From positions 371,218-435,217 of the forward strand of contig JADKDR010000005.1 in NCBI GenBank assembly GCA_016714535.1: 64,000 bases of DNA. Reading direction: 5' to 3'. Each line of letters starts with the position of its first letter. The first letter of the stretch is position 1. Under the pieces are notes generated by a model. The model ran no database searches and was not told the origin of the DNA. It saw nothing but the letters and a program-made list of their open reading frames with translations. The stretch is from Bacteroidota bacterium (GTDB taxonomy: Bacteria > Bacteroidota > Bacteroidia > AKYH767-A > OLB10). The translations under genes and the position numbers were made by a program. Shown here one piece after another: positions 55,058 through 63,010 of the stretch.

Positions 55058-56107
55058 CTATCTAATTAAAGCCATTCTAATCATTTGCACTCCAATAAGT
55101 CCTTCGCCTGACGGTATCGTAAATATATCAAATAAAATTATTCCTACACCAACCGTGATAGTGCCACCTATTATTACTTTTCTAATAGTGTTTTGACTTG
55201 GGACATACCATGGACTTAAAATAGGGTCTATCTTTCGCCCAGGTACAGGATCCTTAATCTGTTCTCCCTCCGGATTCCAAACACCTTTATGTTTTCCTCT
55301 TGGATTATATCGCTCTAACTCTCTATGTTGTCCATCCCATTCAATAATATCGTCATCAGGGAGTCTCCATCTTGGCCTACCACCTTTTGGTTTCATTTTT
55401 TCTATATCTGGAAAACCAGGAAAACCATCTTTTGGTGGTGGTGTATATGAAGGTGGAGCACCACCTTCTGATTTGGCAAATTCGCCCCTACTTAAAATAC
55501 TACTATTTTGACCTAAGGCCATTCCCGCAGGCATTTCAATAAATTCGCCTGTTATATTATTTTTCCATAAATCGCGGTTAAGGGCACTGCCACTATTCTT
55601 GCTAAACCACTCATCTCTATAGGCTTGATAATTATTTTCTAAAGCATTATTATAGGATGCTGAAATGCCTGTAGACGCTCCATTATAATACCCTTGGTAA
55701 AATGTTGCTGTGTTTTCAGTACCATGCTGCATTTGGGTTTGCGCAATTACATGCCCTGCTTGCGTATAAAAATGAACACCAGCACTGCCCGGCCCAACAG
55801 TACCTCTCCCAGACTGAGATGCAACAGCAGCCGCATGCTCCATTTCTTGTGCAGTTACCATGTTATGGTTAATCATTGTACTACTCCACATCCCACTTGG
55901 GTCAATCATACTAACCGGATTAGCACCCATTGCCAAATATGGATTATTAAATTGCATTAGCGGGTCAGGGGTGGTGAACCGTGCCAATACAGGGTTCCCG
56001 ACATTACTGTCGGGACAGGCATACATCCTTGCACCAAAATCATACAGGTTGTAATCATGTTGGGGCAGCCATTGCTTGGTTTGGTATTTATAGTTATACA
56101 CTTTCAT
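55058..56107 (-). CDS. Orphan Rhs tip 1 with colicin E3-like RNase toxin domain
   Basis: The 349-residue protein begins MKVYNYKYQTKQWLPQHDYN and enters the Rhs core (LYDFGARMY, VLARFTTPDPLMQFNNPYLA, SMIDPSGMW). It then has a variable region and, at about 238-297, a domain matching the colicin E3 cytotoxic RNase (GRPRWRLPDDDIIEWDGQHR...). The E3 active residues D510, H513, E517 and R545 correspond to D258, H261, E265 and R291. In colicin E3 this domain cuts 16S rRNA at the decoding centre. After it comes a hydrophobic stretch (VIIGGTITVGVGIILFDIF) absent from colicin E3. It lacks the large Rhs shell and a delivery N-terminus, so it is an orphan cassette. An 8-residue in-frame insert (ACPDSNVGN for D) interrupts the core at residues 30-38. 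Confidence 0.82.
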   Translation of the reverse strand: MKVYNYKYQTKQWLPQHDYNLYDFGARMYACPDSNVGNPVLARFTTPDPLMQFNNPYLAMGANPVSMIDPSGMWSSTMINHNMVTAQEMEHAAAVASQSGRGTVGPGSAGVHFYTQAGHVIAQTQMQHGTENTATFYQGYYNGASTGISASYNNALENNYQAYRDEWFSKNSGSALNRDLWKNNITGEFIEMPAGMALGQNSSILSRGEFAKSEGGAPPSYTPPPKDGFPGFPDIEKMKPKGGRPRWRLPDDDIIEWDGQHRELERYNPRGKHKGVWNPEGEQIKDPVPGRKIDPILSPWYVPSQNTIRKVIIGGTITVGVGIILFDIFTIPSGEGLIGVQMIRMALIR

Positions 56108-56281
56108 CTTATTTGCATTAGCTCATTCGCATTCATGCATGGTGAAGGTATTTGTTGTTTTGCAAAAATCAAAATTTTCAAATTTTATTACCTGCTTTTT
56201 ATTTACAATTGATTGTAACGGTGATGATATACGATGTGATGAGTTCTTAGACCACCAGCGTGGACGCTGGCGGGAGCGGGG
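56108..56281. repeat. Rhs-cassette 5' flank, copy 1 of 3
   Basis: About 175 bp are shared with 60784-60958 and 62420-62594. The copy starts just upstream of the tip ATG ('gcattcatgcatggtgaagg') and ends in a hairpin (CCAGCGTGGACGCTGG) followed by CGGGAGCGGG. Together with the start of the Rhs core, it defines the repeated unit. Confidence 0.8.
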
Positions 56282-56520
56282 GAGTCAAGGTTTCGCCTCT
56301 TGCACCTTTTTTGAAAAAATAATCAGATAGATTTTAAGCGAGGTGTGAATTTTTGAGAATGTTATTTTCTTTAAGAAATTGCCTTAGCCGTAAAACTTAA
56401 TTGTAAGTGAGTTAAAAACAATTATAAGAATACGGCCATATGCCAAAAATTAAATTGCTCGCGCGAGCAATTGTAAAGAAAATCACTCAAATTAAAGGAG
56501 CAGTAATTGTTCCCCTGACT
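56279..56520. repeat. 240-bp direct repeat R, copy 1
   Basis: Nearly identical to 58387-58626 (a few mismatches by eye). It contains the perfect 20-bp palindrome AATTGCTCGCGCGAGCAATT at 56453-56472. The two copies bracket the T9SS gene in direct orientation. Confidence 0.85.
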
Positions 56521-56538
56521 TTATAAATCAAATTAAAA

Positions 56539-56572
56539 ACCTCGATTTAAGACTAACTTAAATCGAGGTTTA
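56539..56572 (-). terminator. Terminator of the bracketed T9SS gene
   Basis: ACCTCGATTTAA pairs with TTAAATCGAGGT around a 7-nt loop. It lies about 30 bp downstream of the reconstructed T9SS stop on the minus strand. Confidence 0.75.
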
Positions 56573-56599
56573 TAACTATTTCTTTGCACAATCTTTTAG

Positions 56600-58251
56600 C
56601 TAATCATTCGATTTTATGAATTTATAATTCATACTTCGTGTTCCATCATTAATTGTAATCAAATACATACCGGGTTTCAATGACTTGATACTTAACTCTT
56701 CGCCAGAATTTATTTTTTTCAGTGTAGATTAACAAGTTGCCGTTCACATCAAAAATAGAACAAGTGAAATTTTCAAGAGAGGTTTCAATTGTAATTAACT
56801 GTTGAGCAGGGTTAGGAAAAAGATTAATCCCCGTTTCAAAGTTCTCATTTTCTTTAGCGACTTTGGCACTATTGTCCATATTAAAGCATCGTGATACACG
56901 GTAATAGTTATGCATATCCCATAGAAAATTACTACAATTGCCATCTATTAATGCAACCATTTGGGTTGGTATCACATTGAAATTCATTTTTAATAATTTG
57001 GTTGAAAAGTTAATGTTTTCTGCTTTCACATAATTATATGAACAATTGATAATAAATTTATCTGTATTCAATACCGCACCATTGCTAACATTTAAACTTC
57101 TAATTACACTCTGATCCCAAATGTAGTACCAATTCGTATCGGGGGATGGTAGTATTTTTTATACGAATTGGTACCACCCAAAATAACTTTGCTTGCCATT
57201 TGTCCCGGCCTTCCATCTGTTGTTATATAATTATAATTGCCTCCTAAGCTTGGAACTGGTAGTGGTATTAATCTATTGAAAGCCTGCACACCATTGCTGT
57301 TATATTTTATTACCCGCTGTTGTTCTGTCAACACATAAGCCTGGTCGGCACCGGCATCCACTGCAAGCGATTTTAAAGTGTTTAAGTTTGCCCCCGAAAT
57401 AAGTCTGCGTGCCCAAAGCAAATTGCCGGTTTCATTTATTTTTAGGAGCATGCCAAAATCTCCCACCGCTCCTGAACTTGTTCCTGCAATATAGATATTG
57501 TTTCCCGATACTTTCATTTGAGATGCTGTATCATTGTAATTTCCATTTGTATAATTATACAAATATGTCCACTTCAATTTAAGAAGCGAATCGTATGATT
57601 GCAAAAACATTTGATTCCCTTGTCCTACTCCTTCAATAGTTCCAGCAATTGCAAACCCTGAATTTGTAATTTCCCCATCAAATAGTATTGCCTTTTCGTA
57701 TTGATTGAATTGTTGCAGCGCACCTGTGTTTTTATTGTAACGCAATATTTCAGCACCATCGGGAGTGTTGGCACATATGTAATAACTATTAAATCCTAAA
57801 GCACTGGTAACAGGAATAAAGTCATAAAACTTTTTCATAAAAATTAATTGCAGATTGTTATCAAGCTTTATAAAAGCATGAAACTTAGTGGAATAACAAC
57901 TTGCATAGATGTATCCGTTTTCATCTATCCGAATGGAATTTGCCCTTGCATCCCAGATAACCGAAGATGAATCGATTATAAAACTTCATTCGCAATCACA
58001 TTTCCCATGCTGTCTATTTTATTAAAAGCCATTTGCTTCCAACCGCCAGCAGACCCATAATCCAGAAATTTTTCGTACAACACAAAAGTGTTGCCATAAC
58101 TATCGAAGGCAACATCTTTATCCCGCCCCTCCGGGTTGTAATTGCTGAAGTAATTGGCATGGGTCCATTTCAACGATTGCGAAAATGTAAATTGTATCAT
58201 TGAGAATAATAACCCCCCAGTGAGCAATAAAGTAAATGTGTTCTTTTTCAT
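56600..58251 (-). CDS. T9SS-sorted beta-propeller-like surface protein (three frameshifts)
   Basis: The signal peptide is FTLLLTGGLLFSMIQFTFSQ. Repeats of the SBBP type follow (KDVAFDSYGNTFVLYEKF, NNIYIAGTSSGAVGDFGMLL) and a T9SS domain ends the protein (LFPNPAQQLITIET, then LKPGMYLITINDGTRS). Three breaks, each at a homopolymer, split it: A4 at 57980-57983, G5 at 57141-57145, and T7 at 56713-56719. Restored, it is about 550 residues with no missing segment; the bridging parts read SSSVIWDARANSIRIDEN and DTNWYYIWDQSVIRSLNV. It is probably exported to the surface; function unknown. Confidence 0.78.
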
Positions 58252-58386
58252 CTTTTTTTTTTAATGGTTTTAGAATACTCCAAAGGTGAAACTTTACAAC
58301 CAAGCAAAAAAAGATAAATATCACATTATCAAGTGATAGATATCATTCTGTCAATAATATTTACAGCCCTTTTCCTTATCCTGCGA
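58252..58386. other. Intergenic region upstream of the T9SS gene
   Basis: No gene is visible. It should hold the promoter of the minus-strand T9SS gene, but no exact -33/-7 match is seen. Confidence 0.3.
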
Positions 58387-58626
58387 GTGAGTCAAGGTTT
58401 CACCTCTTGCGCCTTTTTTGAAAAAATAAACAGATAGATTTTAAGCGAGGTGTGAATTTTTGAGAATGCTATTTTCTTTAAGAAATTGACTTAGCCGTAA
58501 AAACTTAATTGTAAGTGAGTTAAAAACAATTATACGAATACGGCCATATGCCAAAAATTAAATTGCTCGCGCGAGCAATTGTAAAGAAAATCACTCAAAT
58601 TAAAGGAGCAGTAATTGTTCCCCTTG
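58387..58626. repeat. 240-bp direct repeat R, copy 2
   Basis: Copy of 56279-56520 with the same palindrome AATTGCTCGCGCGAGCAATT at 58561-58580. Its end ('gttcccctt') lies within a few bases of the IS3 terminus. Confidence 0.85.
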
Positions 58627-58688
58627 AATGTGGCTGGAAAATTTAGCAGTTTGTAAATATAGTTTTTGAGATTGAAAATTGCAAACAT

Positions 58689-58800
58689 GAACTGAAACGG
58701 AATCAGGCTCTGCTGAGGAGCAACCTGCCAGGGATAAGTTCATGCCGATGGAATATCGTGCCCTAACGGACGCATCAATTTGCGTCCGTTTTTTGTTGCA
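58689..58800. other. Structured non-coding segment of the IS
   Basis: Between orfB and the left end lie nested inverted repeats: GAACT (58689) with AGTTC (58741) enclosing CAGG...CCTG-type pairing, and a separate hairpin AACGGACGCA (58765-58774) with TGCGTCCGTT (58781-58790). The second hairpin is followed by a T-run on the plus strand and would stop plus-strand transcription entering the element. Confidence 0.45.
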
Positions 58801-58842
58801 TAAGAAGTTGATATTCTTGAGGCTCCATGCCTAAAAAAAACC

Positions 58843-59654
58843 TTATGCTGCGGCAAATTCATGTGGTGTTAGTTGATTTAATGATTGATGCGGGCGCTCG
58901 GTATTATATTCTTCAACCCAGTCATTTGTTATTTCTTGTGCATGTTTAGTGTTTTTAAATAAGTATGCATCCAATACATCTTCACGATAGGTGCGATTGA
59001 ACCGTTCAACAATGGCATTTTGTTGTGGTGCTCCTTTTTCAATTTTACTCCAATTTATTTTTTTGTTATGCAACCAAAGCTGAAATGCTTTCGAGGTAAA
59101 TTCAGGTCCGTTGTCAGTGCGGATACTTATTGGCTTTCCGTGTATTTCAATGCGTTGTTCTAAAAACTCAATAACACTCTTTGCTGTGATGCTGTGTGCT
59201 ACACGGATGCCTAAGCATTCGCGGTTATATTGCTCTACAATATTCAATGTGCGTATTCTTCTTCCATCAATTAAGGCATCGCTCATAAAATCCATACCCC
59301 ACTCTATGTTACGTGCCAGTGGTACTGCAATTGGATTCTTTGGGTTGTCTTTTACTCTACGTTTTAATTTTTTGGTTAATGCAAATCCATATCGCTCGTA
59401 CACTCTGCGTATGCGACTGCTGCCTATTGCTGGCTGTTGTTTTTGAATTAACCGGATGACTTTCATTCTTCCTTTTCTGCTGAAGCCAATGGTTTGTTCT
59501 ATGACTTGTTTTAACTGTTCATCTTTGTCTGGCATCAGCTTGCGATAGTACTTGTTGTTGCGTGAGCACTTTAAAATTTTGCACGCCTGCGTGCGGCTTA
59601 ATTGTCTTTCTTCAATGAGATAAGATAAGCATTGCTCTTTGCAGGCAGGCGTTA
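58843..59654 (-). CDS. IS3-family transposase OrfB (DDE integrase domain)
   Basis: The rve/DDE integrase shows the first Asp in EWGMDFMSDAL, the second in RTDNGPEF, and the Glu in NAIVERFNRTYREDVLD. From the ATG at 59535 it has 230 residues, but the frame continues upstream (TPACKEQCLSYLIEERQLSR) to the A7 run at the end of orfA. So the real product is an OrfAB fusion made by -1 frameshifting. The catalytic residues are all present, so the enzyme may be active. Confidence 0.9.
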
Positions 59655-59918
59655 AAACTTTTTTTCGAGCAAGTCTTTCACTGCGTCATGCTCTAAACTC
59701 AAGTTGGCATACATTTTTTTTAACCGCGCATTTTCGTATTCCAAATCCTTTAATCGCTTGAGCTCGTCTACTTGCATTCCGCCATAGCGTTTCTTCCAAA
59801 TGTAAAATGTCTGATCAGCTATGTTGTGCTTTCGACATATCTCCGTTACTTTTAATCCTTGTTCCTGCTCTTTCAGGATTCCGATAATTTGTGATTCTGT
59901 GTGTCTGATTTTTTTCAT
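59652..59918 (-). CDS. IS3-family transposase OrfA
   Basis: This 88-residue protein has a helix-turn-helix (HTESQIIGILKEQEQGLKVT, then ICRKHNIADQTFYIWKKRYG) and a C-terminal leucine-zipper-like helix (LKRLKDLEYENARLKKMYAN). It ends LLEKKF at a run of seven A's followed by G, the A-AAA-AAG type slippery site used for programmed -1 frameshifting in IS3 elements. Confidence 0.92.
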   Translation of the reverse strand: MKKIRHTESQIIGILKEQEQGLKVTEICRKHNIADQTFYIWKKRYGGMQVDELKRLKDLEYENARLKKMYANLSLEHDAVKDLLEKKF

Positions 59919-59982
59919 TTCTGATTTTTTTGAGAAAGTTAAAATTATTTATTCTATTTTTAATATGCTCAAATTTTACAGC

Positions 59983-60783
59983 CTAGTACCCTAGGTTATT
60001 CATAGGTTTTGTAAACTGTAATGAAAGGGAATTTTGAGGTGCCCATCTCGCTCTCGTCTTATCAAAGATCCATACATCACCAGGATTTCTAAATGAATAA
60101 ATTATACCAGATTGATATCCATAATGACCTTGTGGTTCAGGATTAGGAGCCTCAAAAGAATACCCACTAACAATTTCCTCCCCACCTGAATAATGAAAAT
60201 ATTTATACCATTGTCCTACATTGCCATTGGCATCAATTGAATTACTGGTGCTAAGATAACTTTTTTGAGATAAACTATGTTTCCAACTATTAGTATGAGC
60301 AATTAAGTTATTGATGCCTGATGCAACAGCAGGATTTAAATTTCCACCACTTACAGTACTTGATGAATTAGTTACGGCTAGATTAATTGCATTATTTAGC
60401 GATTGATGTGCATAAGTTGCACCATGCTGCATTTGTACTTGCGCAATTACATGCCCTGCTTGCGTATAAAAATGAACACCAGCACTGCCCGGCCCAACAG
60501 TACCACTCCCAGACTGAGATGCAACTGCAGCCGCATGCTCCATTTCTTGTGCAGTTACCATGTTATGGTTAATCATTGTACTACTCCACATCCCAGTAGG
60601 GTCCACCATTGATACCGGATTTGCACCCATAGCCAAATATGGATTATTAAATTGCATTAGCGGGTCAGGGGTGGTGAACCTTGCCAATACAGGGTCATAC
60701 ATCCTTGCGCCAAAATCATACAGGTTATAATCATGCTGTGGTAGCCATTGCTTGGTTTGGTATTTATGGTTATGCACTTTCAT
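59983..60783 (-). pseudogene. Orphan Rhs tip 2, truncated by the IS3 element
   Basis: Starts MKVHNYKYQTKQWLPQHDYN and has the uninterrupted Rhs core LYDFGARMYDPVLARFTTPD, ending MVDPTGMW. Its own C-terminal region follows (IDANGNVGQWYKYFHYSGGE, YGYQSGIIYSFRNPGDVWIF). The stop codon is supplied by the IS terminus, so the natural C-terminus and any immunity gene are missing. Residues 1-120 are nearly the same as in tip 1. The toxin fold cannot be named. Confidence 0.75.
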
Positions 60784-60958
60784 CTTATTTGCAGTAGCTC
60801 ATTCGCATTCATGCATGGTGAAGGTATTTGTTGTTTTGCAAAAATAAAAATTTTCAAATTTTGTAATCTGATATTTATCTTACAATTGCTTGTAATGGTA
60901 ATGATATACGATGTGATGATTTCTTAGACCACCAGCGTGGACGCTGGCGGGAGCGGGG
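60784..60958. repeat. Rhs-cassette 5' flank, copy 2 of 3
   Basis: Same unit as copies 1 and 3, ending in the hairpin CCAGCGTGGACGCTGG and CGGGAGCGGG. Tip 3's putative immunity gene lies 16 bp further right. Confidence 0.8.
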
Positions 60959-60973
60959 GGCTTTTCTGTTATG

Positions 60974-61201
60974 TTAAAGTTCTGAGATCATCCAATCATC
61001 GGGGTTTATTCCGTAGTTAAATGTAGCTTGTCTTTTTGCTCCTTCAATATCAACGAACCATAAATCAGCTTCGCAAGGAGTATCTAACGATTTATGAAAA
61101 AATAAAAAATATCCTTTTGTATCATTTTCATCTGATTCAATTACAAGATATTTAATATCATCCTCTATATTATCTTTTGGTATTTCTGCTATTAATTTCA
61201 T
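60974..61201 (-). CDS. Small acidic protein, proposed immunity for Rhs tip 3
   Basis: The 75-residue acidic protein (IPKDNIEDDIKYLVIESDEN, then GYFLFFHKSLDTPCEADLWF, ending NYGINPDDWMISEL) follows tip 3 by 6 bp. Similar small acidic proteins sit next to polymorphic toxins in Bacteroidota. The immunity role is inferred from position, charge and size. Confidence 0.65.
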   Translation of the reverse strand: MKLIAEIPKDNIEDDIKYLVIESDENDTKGYFLFFHKSLDTPCEADLWFVDIEGAKRQATFNYGINPDDWMISEL

Positions 61202-61207
61202 ATAATA

Positions 61208-62419
61208 TTATCTAATTGGCATATGGTAATTCTTTAGAAAATTCCCTGATGCATCTAAAATTTCAAAATTAAAATGTGGTCCAATATTTCCGTGTTTACC
61301 AAGTATATCTGCATCAGTCATTCTAAATTGTCTTAAATTATCCGATGACCTAAACACTCCAGGTGCAATTTCACTATATCCATTTTTTAAAAATCGTCCT
61401 CCTATTTCAAGTCCCTTTTCTGCTGTTCGAGCTTTTGAAGTTAATTGTATTGTTTTCGCTCCTAATCTTCCAGCCTTACCCAAATCCCCAATGTATGGTA
61501 TGATAGCAAAGCACTAATTCCGGCATTTTCCCCATTGTCCTCGTCCAGCATAAATCAAGGCATTTCCTAAGTCTACAATACCAGTCGAGTCAGCGATACC
61601 AGCTACATCCAATCCCGTTTGAAGATTATCAAGCCAGCTACTACCCCCACCACTTTGGGCAGTCGCTTCATTCCCTTCCACTTCAACAGGTGATCCAACT
61701 GTATATACTTTACCATTAGGAAAGGTAGCTGTTTGTTTGCCACTTGCCCCCATGGCTGCATCTGAGAATTTCCATTCAGCTTGTTGTAAACTATATATAC
61801 TACCCCAAGTAGATAATGTAAGTTTTTCCCCTTTCTTATCCGGATTAAGAGTTTGTAACGAACTCAATGTAAAAGCTACTTGGCTCGGGTCAGTAATTGA
61901 TGCACCATTTTGCATTTGGTTCATTGCAATATTATTCAATAATCCACTTGAGCCACTATTAATTTGTAATCCATCAACTATTATTTTTGATAAACTTCCT
62001 GATCCCGATATTTCTACCAAACATTGCCTTTTCTTGCGCAGCCGCAATATTATTGTCAAACGAATTTGTACTCCACATTCCCGTGGGGTCAACCATTGAT
62101 ACCGGATTAGCACCCATTGCCAAATAGGGATTATTATGCCGAAAAAATGTTGACTTTTGGCTCATAGTGGAATTATCATTTTTCGGCATCACCAAGAGTA
62201 CAATATTTTTTTGCAAAAACTATTTACTCTTCGTTGAAATTGCATTAGCGGGTCGGGTGTTCCCGACACTTCGGTCGGGATAAATGTAAAGCGTGCCAAT
62301 ACGGGATTCCCGACACTAGGGTCGGGACAGGCGTACATCCTTGCGCCAAAAACATACAGGTTGTAATCATGTTGGGGCAGCCATTGCTTGGTTTGGTATT
62401 TATAGTTATGCACTTTCAT
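61208..62419 (-). pseudogene. Orphan Rhs tip 3, interrupted by an insertion and frameshifts
   Basis: The tip starts MKVHNYKYQTKQWLPQHDYN and has a core with two 8-residue in-frame inserts (ACPDPSVGN and FIPTEVSG). It is broken by a 101-bp insertion at 62137-62237, after which NNPYLAMGANPVSMVDPTGM resumes. Three further indels at short runs (CCC at 62004-62006, TTTT at 61526-61529, AAA at 61508-61510) split the rest. Correcting them gives a pre-toxin stretch (GNAGISAFAIIPYIGDLGKA) and a C-terminal domain (VFRSSDNLRQFRMTDADILG, HGNIGPHFNFEIL). This C-terminal pattern recurs in Rhs/polymorphic toxins but I cannot name its class. The 101-bp insert is a real break; the indels may be read errors. 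Confidence 0.68.
62137..62237. mobile_element. 101-bp palindromic insertion
   Basis: By comparison with tip 2, exactly this segment is extra between 'attatta' and 'aattgcatt'. It contains the inverted pair TGCCGAAAAAATG / CATTTTTCGGCA (62137-62149, 62177-62188) and a second pair AAGAGTA / TACTCTT (62194-62200, 62225-62231). It encodes nothing and looks like a MITE or REP-type element. Confidence 0.6.
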
Positions 62420-62594
62420 CTTATTTGCAGTAGCTCATTCGCATTCATGCATGGTGAAGGTATTTGTTGTTTTGCAAAAAACAAAATTTTCAAATTTTGT
62501 AAACTGATTTTTGGTTTGTAATTGATTGTAACGGTGATGATATACGATGTGATGAGTTCTTAGACCACCAGCGAGGACGCTGGCGGGAGCGGGT
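62420..62594. repeat. Rhs-cassette 5' flank, copy 3 of 3
   Basis: Same unit as copies 1 and 2, with a variant hairpin CCAGCGAGGACGCTGG and CGGGAGCGGG. It is the right-hand end of the array; no full-length rhs gene lies beyond it. Confidence 0.8.
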
Positions 62595-62981
62595 GGCATT
62601 AAATCATCAGCACTTCGAGATATTCCACATGGCATCTCCAAACACCATTAATAAAGATAATTATTTTTAAACTGTTTACTATTCTGACAAGATACTTTTG
62701 ACTTTATTCTTCAAAAGTTAAATTCCTTTTGGCAAACTTACTATTTGAGTTACAGATTAAAAATCTCTAACAACTATTCTTCGAGATATTATTTCAATAA
62801 TAAATTGAATTGCTGTATTTGCAGATTGCCTCGGTCGTGCCTCCCTTGCAATGACGGTTGAATGATGGCAGATTACTTCGGTCGTCCCGCTCTGGCAATG
62901 TCAGTTGAAGACCTACTTTCCCATTATTCAACCATGTTGATAAAAACAACCTATATCATTTCAAATAGTATCGTACTAGTT
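62595..62981. repeat. Gene-free region with a 42-bp tandem repeat pair
   Basis: 62821-62862 and 62868-62909 share the pattern gcagatt-c/a-cTCGGTCGt...GCAATGaCgGTTGAA (about 80 % by eye). Similar short 'cggtcgtgcctcc-ttgcaatgac' repeats occur in other bacteria. The rest shows no gene. Confidence 0.5.
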
Positions 62982-62989
62982 TACTTTTG
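62982..62989 (+). promoter_or_regulatory. Probable -7 element of the UPF0173 gene
   Basis: TACTTTTG fits TAnnTTTG and is 22 bp before the ATG. Confidence 0.35.
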
Positions 62990-63010
62990 CATAAAATAAT
63001 ATTTTAGCAA

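Larger units (their letters stand above)
58630..59984 (-). mobile_element. IS3-family insertion sequence
   Basis: The element is about 1.35 kb. Its ends are imperfect inverted repeats: left GGCTGGAAAATTTAGCA (58632 onward) and right, read inward, GGCTGTAAAATTTGAGCA (to about 59982). Inside are orfA and orfB on the minus strand with a -1 slippery A-run at their junction. I see no matching target duplication, which suggests that one flank was lost after insertion. Confidence 0.8.

Noticed and set aside
55694..55960. Plus-strand frames opposite the Rhs cores (also near 60387-60612)
   Set aside because: They are antisense shadows: they repeat in both places only because the Rhs core repeats.
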